A stretch of 64,000 nt of DNA from Sipunculus nudus (lineage: Eukaryota > Annelida > Sipuncula > Golfingiida > Sipunculidae): NCBI GenBank assembly GCA_026874595.1, contig CM049317.1, positions 75,174,891-75,238,890 of the forward strand, read 5' to 3'. Below, piece by piece: positions 23,270 to 35,300 of this stretch (positions are counted from its first letter, which is position 1; each line of letters begins with the position of its first letter). The translations under genes and the position numbers were made by a program. The notes beneath the pieces were generated by a model that did not search any database, was not told the DNA's origin, and saw only the letters and a program-made list of their open reading frames with translations.

Positions 23270-26200
23270 TTGTGTGTTTTTGTATGTTCCAGTATTGATC
23301 ATTATAAAGCTCCAGTAACTGGCGTGCATAATATATGATCCCCACGTACGTTATAGATCCCGTGCCAAAAGGTCCTGTTTTGTTATAACCATGACTGCTC
23401 TCTCCTTTTGACATTGATCGTTTTCTGTTGTCCAAGTGGTCTCATTAAATGTAATGAGGATGTTGTAGCCTGAATGTTGGCCAAGAGAGGTGAAGGATTT
23501 TGCCAGCTTTGAACTTTTTTTTGTCTCAGGTGCCAATATTACAATCTGCCAACATTAAAAAAATAAATCAATGATACACATTAGCCCAGAGAACCTGACA
23601 TTTGGCCTGAAAGTCTTAATATCAACTCTGTAAATATAACCTTAATCCAATCAAACGTTTCATTTTTATCATTATATCATCCAAGGTATTTATTTATGAA
23701 AAAAATGAAAAATCCCTTTATTTCTCTTGTAAAAATGCCAAAATCAATATGTCAATTGTACACCTGACAAAATTAATATATCCACATGTCCTCCTGTTCA
23801 TTCTTATCTTCTAGAAAATTCTTGACTGGTACCACGCTGTATTTCCCACCGCTTTCCTCTGCGAATCAGAGCTTTCAATCGCTGCACGTGACAAGCCTGT
23901 ATAGGGCGGGGTACCAGTCTGCCGTGTTTCTCACCTGCCGAGAGAACGAGATCTCCTGGCAACATTGGGCTTCCATCCTCTGCAGAGTAATTACACAAGC
24001 TTACTTTTGTGCTCGGCTGTCTCTTCAATTAAACTGTGACGTGCAGGACATCAAGTTACATCCAATAAAAAAAGTCATTAAGCACACAGACAGGCTTGAG
24101 TCAAAGGAAGAGTTTATAAAGGCCCAACATTATTTTCTTTATACTCCACCACACAATATCGTTTACTGCTTCAGGTCACGTTTCTGTAGAATAAAAATCA
24201 TCATGGATTGTCTGCTGCATGAAGTTGTGGGACATGACATACGCAGAGGGCGTTGTGTTTAGCAATAAGAGTTGGTATTCTTGGTAATCAAACATCGTGG
24301 GAAAGTTGAGGAGTATAACTTTATGGAAAATTCTGTGTTAATTCCATGGAATAATCCTGAAGCGGATCTGTGGGTGGGAGGGGTATGGATGGGGATGGGG
24401 GCGGGGGTGAATCGGGGGAGGGGGAAGGGGGGGGGGGGTGGTCCAGACCCCTTTCATCCGCCGCACGACGCAATTAACCTTTTTTATGTTTTCCAAAGCA
24501 ACACATGCAGCCCCGCCCCCATTCCCCTCCGGACCTTTCGACATTTTTTAGGTTTTCTCATTTCCTTAGTCTTCCTAGGCTGGGCCCCACTTTTCCAAAA
24601 TCCTTGATCAACCCCTGTAATCGCATGTCAAACCTACCAAGTAAACTGGTACAGATATAGAGATAAAACGATATTATTATTACGCTTCGATTGACTTTCA
24701 AAGGTATCGTATGATTACACTGGGAGTCAGCTATACGTGCTCATTCGGTTGGACCAAGGTGGTTTCCTTTCAGTGCTTTTACATGAAAAATACAACAGTC
24801 GTATAAAGAGACAAAAGACCAAGCACGGCCTTTGTTACACTTCTCATCAGACAAGGAAAAGGTTACCGAGTCCACTGCGGTACGACGACTGCGGTCTTTT
24901 TCTCTCTCTCTCTCTCTTTTGTGGCGTTTATCACGTCCCCGCATTCTACGAAGGCGTTGTTATTGATTATTCCTTGCTTTCCAATATGTACAAGGAGAAA
25001 TAAAACAACAGGGAGCCAGTCTATATCGGGCGAGCTACTTTTATCTCTGAGACAACTCCCAATAGCATAAACTGTGATGGCGTGTAAAGAGGCAGTAATT
25101 TGCCATTGATGATTCACTGATGTATTAATTAATGCTAATAGAAAAAAGTGGACCTATATTTAAGGCCATTGGATGTTTCATTTAAATCAAACCTCGTGAT
25201 CATTCCTACGGTGTTCCAGCTGTATCGAACTTAAAGGATCACATTATGTGTATACAATGAAAAGCTTTCAACCACTTCGCATGTATGACCTTTGTTTTGG
25301 CGGAAAACTTGTAAATTACATTGACGTTAAACCTTCATGAAGCTCTCTCAATCTCAATAGAATATTTACGAATAACAATGGCATATTTCGCCTGAATTCA
25401 GACAGATCTCTTTACTTTCAGTAGTGGGCTGTATTATCGTGACTTCTAAGATTTCAGGTATGAATCTCCTGCTATTTTCAGAGATTTGCATTTTTGCCAT
25501 GACATTTAAAAATGTGTTTGCGAAAAGTTATTTTACTTTTATAATAGAACGTTTAAGGGTTGAATACACTGTCATGACAGACATACAAGGCCTATATACG
25601 TGTAATACTTTTAATGTTAAAATATTTTAGCTGTAATACAATACAGCTTTCACCACGTATAGCTTGATTTTATATAGCAATAACATGATCATCTTGCTTG
25701 TAAAAAATTGACGCCGAGAGTTGTAGCCATTCTTTAAAAATTCAAGAGCAGATGTTACATGCGTAAAACATATTGATCAGCTAAAATCATATTTTGTTCA
25801 TCGGTATTATTTCGATGATTCACAAAGATGTAATTTCGAAAAAAAATCAGCTGTATTTGTTTTTAAATTCCCCATACTCTAAAATGATATAGTTTATTCT
25901 GAAAATAGATTTTTTTTGCTCACATGAATTAGGTCAACACAGGTGACAACACAAAAGGTTTAATGTTGCATAGTGAACACATCATCACCGTGTGTCTTAA
26001 ACTTTCATGATGATAGCTGCAGCAGATTGTTAGATAACTGGTGACCTACCTTGGACAGTGGGAAAAGAATACACAAGTAAATATATACGCAGCAGAATAA
26101 AGAAATTGTAGGTGGCGCATCGCTTGTGCTACATTTAAATTGACCTATTGATATACCAGTTATGTCATATATGCAATTAGTGCTTTTTTCTGTAAAATAT

Positions 26201-29200
26201 TATGGTATTTGTCAATATTTCGTTCTGAAACCGTTTGTACACAAGCGAAAATAAATCTGCATCGGACGCGATCTGTGGCACAAAACAGGTATCGCGCACG
26301 CCACGAGGAAACCGTAAAGCTCAACTACACAAATTTTGTGAGCTTCCAGCAAGTGATGCTTCTGTGTTTCATCTTTCATGTTTATTCTCCTTGTTTGGGA
26401 GTTGTTGCGCATGCGCAAGGCCAGACCTCTGCTCATGCAGTCTTGTTATCGCAAACAAGCACACGCGGACTGTATTTACTCAGCTTCAAATCCACGATAA
26501 ATTTAAGAGAGTAAGTCCATGTGGTGGGATGGTTTTGCTGGGAAGCCTTTGTATCGAAATGAACTAATAGAGAAAGCTATTACACTTCTCTTGTAAATAT
26601 TTATGTATATACCTTCATTGGTCATCAAGATAAAAGAAATACACAGAGTTTCATGACATCAAGCCTTTCATGAGGATCTGATTACCCAGAACCCACGAGG
26701 ACCACTCTGCACGTGAAGTCCTTAACATACTCAGCATCGCGAGATCCTTCCTGTCACGTGACGAACGAATGACCAGATAGATCCATGTACACAGACATGT
26801 CCATCTCTGTAGATTGAATGTCTTCTAAGCTCTAATGATTAAAAGATAAAAACACGGATGATCGGTTATTAATCGATTATTTTATTACTTTTATTACCGT
26901 GAGATTGGCTGTAACATAAATAACAACCAAAATTTTACCCAGATACCTTTAGTCTGACTAGTTCATGAAGCTACTGACACGTGTTCGCTGCAAACGGTTC
27001 AGTTTTAATGCCTCTCCTACTGTGTGTCCCCGTATTTTCTATTTCTCTGACAAGATTAGACATTTTTTACTGAATATTATGACGCTTTCCATGTCCACAT
27101 ATAATATTTGAGATGGATTATGCAGAAATGCAACAAATTATAAGAGATTATGAAAGAAAACGACCCCAATCATCGATATAATCGAATAATCGGCACACCA
27201 TTATTATTTGGTCCGATGTGGCGGATCCAGAGGGGGCCCGGGGCTCTAACCCCCCCCCCCCCCCACCCTAAGTTGAGCTGTAGCACCTCTCATGTTATCT
27301 ATACCCCCCCCCCCCATTGGTTGTGATTAATTTTCATTTTGCATATTTCTTTTTTATTCGTTGGCTATTCAATTATTATTTTTTCAGCGTTTATTACTCT
27401 CTTATTCACAGAGTTATTCAAATATGAGTCATACCCCATTTATGTCTCATTAACTTTAATAAAAGAAAAATATTTATAATTTTCATAGCCAAGAATATAT
27501 TAGTGACATATGAACTGAGTTTTCATAAAATCCATCCACCGCGAATCCTCAGAATTTGCTAGGGCAACCACTGTATACAATCATGACGGAACACATGCAC
27601 CGTGACGTCACCTTTCACCCCAGAATCGCGCCCATTTACAAACACAAGTTTAGGCCGTGTGACATTTGCTATACGTCACCAATATCGCGCCGCAATGTAG
27701 TTCCCCCCGCTTCACGACATGTAAAAAACAAACATGATAATAATCATGATAATAATTCTTAATAAACATTTTATTTGAAATTAATGTTGTCAATGCAGGT
27801 GTGTATTCATAGAGGCCCCCCCCCCCCCCTTTAATTCTGCAAACATTTACGCCAGTCAACTACTGGCAAGTGTTATGTTTGATAACTCACATTTATTTTA
27901 TGTTTGGTTATTTAAATATAAACACACTTAGATAAAATATGGCTTATTAGTAAAAAAATATGTTTATGTTTCTCTATGCAAGAGTGTGCTAATGTTGGTC
28001 CCATATTAAAGAGAAAGAACAAAAGCTTATCAAGATATTGTCTGTAATGAAAATATAGATATATATCTGATATAATAATGTATGTTAATTCTAAAAGTTC
28101 CAATGACCTAAAGAGAAACTATTTATGTTGTATTTGTTGAAATTTTGTGAAGAAAGAACAGAGGCATAGCAAAATATTGTTTGAAATGAAAATTGAAAAA
28201 GTGTCAGACTTTGAAATTTCTGAAATAAATCTAAACAGAAAAATGATTACATACTTCTCTCATGTTTTTTTTTTTTTTTTTTTTACTATCTCCCTTTATT
28301 ATGTCGTTTGTGTGCAGAAGTGAAGACTCAAAACCCGATGATTGTTCTGCAACATCCCCTTCATAGACGAGATCTCGCGTGTGTGGAATGCCCCCGTTCG
28401 AGATTTCTAGAACGGCACGTGCACTGTAAAATGCACATGTGCACAAGTATGGCGGTAGACAGACTGGCATCCTCGCAAGTCATTAAACAACTGATAAGCT
28501 TACATTAGAGTAAGAATTTCTAACCATTCCACCATCTCCCCTCACACAAACAGGCTAATAGAAACGTACTTTTTCTCTCAAGGGGTGGATCAAGGATTTT
28601 GAAAGTGGAAGGGGTCCAACACAGGAAGAATAATGAAAAACTCTTAAAAATGTCATCAGGTCCGGTAAAAAGGGGCTTGGGTATATTTATAGGCTGCAAA
28701 AAAATGGCTTGATCCCTAAAAAAGTTGCGGCAGCTGAAAGGGCCTCCTGGATCCCCCTCTCTGGATCTATCATGCACTGCATGCAATCACACAGCAAAGC
28801 GGGTCTTGCTCTGTTTACAGGCAGGTTTGAATACACAGGCAACTCGATGTACCTGTACTTGTTATTCATGGTATCAACACAAGCTGTTTGTTAACTACTG
28901 TTTTAAATGGTTCGGTTAACACTCTAAACTATGTCAAGTGCAATGACCCATCACGGGTCAGCTTATTAGCAACTGGAATATTCAGTTCATGCATGCTGGG
29001 AAAATGAAAATCACGCGCGCAAAAAATTGGTTCCCTCACTAGTGCTTTGAGTCGCAAGCTTTTTGGTATGAATCAGCAGTTATATACAGCTATAAATGTG
29101 CACGTGTTCTAACCCGTGTGTGTGTGTGTATAGGTGTGTGTTTGAGTTTTGAGTGCGTGTCCCCCGGGCAGAGCTGCACCAGGCTGAACGTCACATGGTT

Positions 29201-32200
29201 TGCGCGTGGCCGTATTTACTATGGATCAAGTAACAGAGTGTCCAGGTGCAAGCGCCCCAATTCTCCACGTTTTGTATAACTCAAACCGATTTCATGTGAA
29301 ATCAATAGGTAGTCAGAGACTACAAACTCCCCGCCAGGGGGATCCTTATCTCACTTTGGTGTGTAGGCTCACACAACTGTCATGCTTCAAAAACACCATT
29401 CCATGGCCACTTCCTGAACAAAGTTGCCCCCTTACTGATGAATTGTTCTATTACAATAAAAAATGTCGTGTATAACAACCAGGTACAAAGAATTAAAAAA
29501 ACATAGAAGGGTTATTCAAATTACCCCCGAAATTTAACGGATAATTCCTCTTGTTAGAAGCGTTATTTTTTTCCCAGGGTATATATACATACTTAATCAA
29601 ATTTCAAATATATTAAAATAAATTATAAGGTTTTAGAAAATAAGGTTTTATGTTTCCAGTATAAACCAGGTGTAGATGTAATATTTTATATTAATTTCAG
29701 AAATGGAACCAGTCTATAATTCTATTTATTAGTATACTAGCTGCTAAACTCGGTATACCGGGCTTTTTACCGGGGTTTGGGAGATATATTTAATGAGATA
29801 TTGAATGATGGCTCCTTTTTGTATTATAAAAGTTAAAAGAAAATAAAGATTTTTAGTGGGATACTCTCGGAATACGATATGTACAAATATTTTTTACTGT
29901 TATTTTGTGGGGCTGTGCTCGTTGCAAAAATCAAACCCCGGTGTGTTTACCTTGAAGACCTGGTTAGTGATGGTTTACATTGAGAACCGGAATGAGACCC
30001 GGAGGCATACAGTGTTTTGTTGATATTTGACTGGTTTCTAACGCTGGACGTATTAAGAATAGGTTAATGTGAGGAACTCATGAAAGATTAATTAAATGTA
30101 TGTTGCATGGAAACTGTTCCTGAAGAAGCAAACAGATATATGCAAACATCGTAAGTAGCAGAAGCGGACCCAGCGGGACTCCATGCAGTGGGTCCGTATC
30201 CCATTTTCAGCCACCGCAACCTTTTTTTCATCGTATCAGACAAATTTTGAGGCCTGAAACCCCCTCCACCACCCAACCTCACCCAACCCCAGCCCTGTTC
30301 CTGAAATTGGGACCTTGAATTAGGTTTTATCATTTATCCTCCTGGGCTGAACTCTCCATTTCATAAAGCGAGAAACATGTGTTTTTCTCTTTTACGGACC
30401 ACGCACGTGGGTCAAATCCCTCATTGAAAGTAAGCGTTATTCATATGAACATTAGTCCTTAGTGTTAGAGGTTAAGTGACCACGATGCACGCAATTAATC
30501 CCGTGATTGCCGAAGGCAGTTCGGCTGTACTCGGTAAAAAAAACCGGAAAAATCACTCAAAATTATATGTATATTAAAATTATTTATTTTCATATCGCCT
30601 GTGTCACTGCGGGATAATAACCTTTAAAATAATGTATGGCACAATATTGTACACAACGCGGTTTTAGAGAACATTGCGCACAAACGTGAACCGAATTCCT
30701 TTAATAAGTATTAGATTTAATTTTTTATATATAATTATTATTCTCTGAATTGTTGGGGGGGATGATTACATTGACCATCCCTCCCTTTATTTAACGCCCC
30801 TGCCATTTGTGTCCTCCTGACCCACTACAAAAGATCATCAAAATCTGCCCAGAATCTTTTGCGTTCTGCATACAGACAAACTAAAAATAATCAGGGTTAA
30901 AACTATACCTCTCGCCACCTGGCGGTGGTAAAATAAGACATTAAAATTTAACCCTTAATGGCACATAACACGAAGCCTCCCTTATCTTCCAACAACTTTT
31001 CTATTGAGAAAACACAAAAATGTCAGTAACTTATTTTAATCAGCTTTTGATATTTTGGGTTCAAGATATTGTCTGAATCGTTATATTGCCAGTGTTATTT
31101 ATACCTTCTTAAATGTTTTGCTATATTTGTCTATCCCAGTGATTATGATGGACCACTTACCATGTTTCCTTTTGTTGTCTATTTCCGGGTTTATCATTTG
31201 CCATTCACAGTGATACTGCACATGTATTTGTTTATTGCAAGGTGAATGGTCTAACCTAAAAATATTGCCATATCTGTTTATTTCAGGTTCAATGATTTAC
31301 TCTAAAAATGTAGCGACATTTGTTTATTCCACAGTTTATGGATAATTCCTGAAGATATTTTTTTTATTTACTGGGTTCATGGTTTACAATTTAAGATGAA
31401 GCTAATGTTGTGTATCTCATTTTCTTTGGTTGATCCTTTAAATTGAAGCTTAAGTTTCAAACTTTAAGAAGTTATGTCTATATAGTTTATGTTTCGGACT
31501 TTTAGGAAGTTGACATTTGTTTATCACAGGGCCAGGGTTTATGCTTCAGACTGTAAGATGTTGCTGATAATTTTTTATTACAAGCCAATATATATTTATT
31601 ACACGGTTTATGTTTCGAACACTCAAATGTTGATAAAAATTTATTACAGCGTTTATGTTTTGGAATTTTTGAAGTTGCTGCATGTTTATTACAGGGTTGA
31701 AAACTGTTTGTGTTTCGAAAATGTAGCTGTTGCTATATTTTCATTGCAGGGTTTGTGTTTCGGGCTTTGGGGCCCCGCCCTCCTGGACCTTCAGACGCTG
31801 GTTGGTACAACACCAGAGAAGATCTCGTTAATATTCACAGCTCGGTCAGCAGGAGGGCTGATCGTCATGTTCGCAGTCTCTCCCCTGTTTGACTTGCTCA
31901 GCCCTTACCTGTTGTACATGGTATCATTAGCCATAACCATGGTTACCACGATGGCGTCACTATGGAGTGGCAGTCTCGGTGTTCTGATGTTGTTCATGGC
32001 TCTTCTAGGGGCAGCGGTGGCCTGCATCATAACTGGTATGTCACGGAGAAAGTAAAATAAATAATTTAAATTTAAGTTAACATTCTGATTACTGAATAAT
32101 TTTCATTTAATACTTAGCACATTTTAACCTCCGTCACGAACGCTGTTGGGGTAAATATTCATGAATGTCTGCATTTTCTTCTGTCGGTTCTCATAGTTTC

Positions 32201-32275
32201 TTTGCTTATTTTTCTGTGATTACCATGAAATCTAAAGAAAATCATTTATTTTTTATTTATTTACACATTATATAA

Positions 32276-32329
<54 letters not shown>

Positions 32330-35300
32330 CGATATTATTTTTGGGGTACGGGGAAGAGGAAAACTTAGAAGACCATGTATTCAAAACTGCCTGTAAACAC
32401 CCATTCTGGCATAAGGCCAAGAATAAGACCAATGAGAGCTTGTGACCCCGAGTAATCAAACCAACGAGAGCATGTTTAAAATATGGGCTGGATTCACAAT
32501 TGTTACAGGTGTCTCTTATATTGTGCGCAGGAGTCTTGCCTGTATCTGTGTAGCGCAAACATAGTTCGTTGCCATGGGAGACGTGCGAGTTGGCCCGGCC
32601 TATATGTTGTGTCTGACGTGTAGAAACGCAGCGCTCATGCTAATCTCGAACTTTCTGGTCTGGTCGCGCTCTATGAGCGCGTGTCTTGTGTTGTTCTGTG
32701 GGCGCGTGTGTATTATGTATTGTTGGGTTCTTTGGAATGTTCGTGAAATAGAAATTGCTAGGCGTTAGGGTGAGAAGCTATAAATTAGGGGCCGGGAGAG
32801 AGGAGAGAGAAATATTCCAGCGTATACGGTAGAGTGTGAGTCAGTTTGTGGACCATTCCGATAATTGCAGCAGTTATAGATCTTCTTCCAAATTTGTAAC
32901 GGATTTTATATAGTCTTCAGTTTGCCTTTGGGATCACTACCAGAATTTCACTTTTGGATTACAACAGATTGATTTTGTGTTTGAACTAGATTATTATTCT
33001 CTGAGCAGATTTATGTGAAATGTTAATCTGGATTATACGTTTTAAAGGACTTGTTGTCGCTGTGACATTGGTTGTATCCAGGTACTGTACACTTTATTTG
33101 TTATACTGTGTAATTGTATTGATTTGCTTTTGTACTGGTTTGATACTGTGTGATTGTATTGATTTAGTGTATTGTAATGTTAGGATTGTTTTAAGAATAA
33201 ATTATGGTTATTTGTTTACAAAGAAGCACTGACTTCTTTGTTCATTTCCCTTAGACATTTCACGATGCCTAGTGTTACACAGTCTGATTTTTTTATCTCC
33301 ATAACAAAATTTGTGCTCGAAACGACTACGTGATCTGTTGTTATAAGGTTCCGAAACATAAAATTGTGGCTTATCCGGGAGGCTTAATAGTTTTGAAAAT
33401 GTGTAGGGCCTTGACCTAGAGACATTGTTTACAATACACTGGGTACAAGATTACATATTGTTTACAGGATTTATCTCAATGTTTTTTTTTTTTTTTGTTT
33501 TTTTTGTTATTGTTTTAACATTTTAACATGGCGAATTTCAAACCTAAGACATTTGTTGAAGAACCCGATCAGATGTTGCGTTTGGGACAACAATAAGGTG
33601 TGAAAAGAGTTTTGAGATAGCCTAATATCATTGCTAAAATCATGCAAGATCTAGTTTGCAAAGGTTTAATTGAAGAGAGTGAAGTGGAAACATAAAATAA
33701 AAATTAAAGCCTTGCTATGCAGTTAGAATTTAAGAAGTTAGAAATGCAACATGAGCTAGCATTAAAACAGAGGGAAGAACGGTTAGAAAGAGAAAAACTA
33801 GAAAAAGAAAAGAAATTGAGTTAAAACGACTGTAGATAGAAAGACTTAAACAAGAACATAGTCTACGTGCTGCCCCATCTCACAATTTTGATGTTACTAA
33901 ATACATTAAACATGTCCCACCTTTTCAAGAAAAAGAGGTTAATAAATATTTCTTTCACCTTGAGAAGGTAGCTGAAAATTTAAAATGGCCTAAGGAAAAT
34001 TTGACTATGCTATAAGAAAGTGTATTGACTGGCAAGACCAGAGAAATTTATACAGAGCATTCAGTAGAAGCTGCTGCTGACTATGACCAGGTTAAACGGA
34101 TAATCCTAAAAGGTTATGAGTTAGTTCCGGAGGCTTACAGCCAGAAATTCAGAAATTGGAAAGAGCGCAAAGAACAGACCTACGTAGAATTTGCTAGGAC
34201 AAAAGAGCAGTTGTTTGATCGCTGGTGCAGTTCTACAAATGTAATAAAAGATTATGACAATTTGCGCCAGTTGATTTTGCTTGAAGAATTTAAGCGCTGC
34301 ATTAACGCAGATGTTAAACCTTTTCTTGATGAGAAAAGTCCTGAAACACTTGACATTGCTGCCCAATTAGCTAATGATTATTCATTAACACACAAAATGT
34401 CCTTTACAAGCAAATCATACCAGTCATTCACAAACAAGAATGTAAATCAGTATGGTCAAAAGAAGTTTAAACCGCAGTCACCAAGTACAAGTAGTCCTGA
34501 TAGTTCAACAAAGCTTATTTCTACACCTCAGTGTGTACACCTTCGACTGTGTCTGAGTCCAACAAGGACCAGTCATTTGCAAAGAAAATCTGTAATTACT
34601 GTAAAAAAGGAAGGTCATCATATATCTGACTGCCGGAAACTTGCAAATAAACCGAAGGGCAAAACTGGTTTTGTTTCAAAATCTATGCATAGCATAGTAC
34701 AAGAGCCAAGCTATTTTCATGTAAATAAGGGGTACAACTCCTTTATTGACTCTAATAAAGAGTTTGATGCTACTGACACTAAAGAAGAATCCGTAGCTTC
34801 CGGGGGGGGGGGGGGGGCCTCATTTGATTCCTACCAGGAATTTAATAAGACTCCCTTTCAAGACTTCTGCGAGGAGTATCCACTAAATAAGGCTAAGCTC
34901 TTTTATGACTCTTGCGAGAGTATTTCAAATGAGGCCAGGACCTCTTATGACAAACAGAAGTTTGTTTCTGCTGAGGAAAATTCCTCTGTTGACTCCCATG
35001 AGGAGTTTGATTGTAAAAAGGATGTAGATTCCTTTAGTGCCTCTGAAAAAGAGTTTATGACTGACACTGTCAATGTCAGTTCTTTGTTTGATAAAACTGA
35101 GGTGGTAGATTCCTCTCCTAAATCTGAAATTGAGTTATTTGAGCCATTCATACATGATGGTTTGTATCACTTTCAAGTGATTAGAATTTTGAGAGACACT
35201 GGTTCAGGCCAGACTCAAATGTTAGCAAACACATAGCCATTTTCTTATAGGTCCTTTACTGGTGCACATGAAGATGCTACTAGTCAATGATGTTGCAGGT

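Larger units (their letters stand above)
21471..31749 (+). other. Intron 1 of the transporter gene
   Basis: About 10.3 kb. Contains (TA)n tracts, five dispersed GGATC-ended elements or fragments (listed separately), homopolymer C tracts at 27251-27264, 27305-27314 and 27818-27829, a (TC)n at about 24899-24918, a TGACGTCA at 27603-27610 and the tandem repeat at its 3' end. Otherwise no coding signal I trust. Confidence 0.7.

Noticed and set aside
31489-31749. N-terminal extension of transporter exon 2
   Set aside because: It is translation of the intronic tandem repeat. The acceptor at 31749/31750 and the join to exon 1 are better supported.
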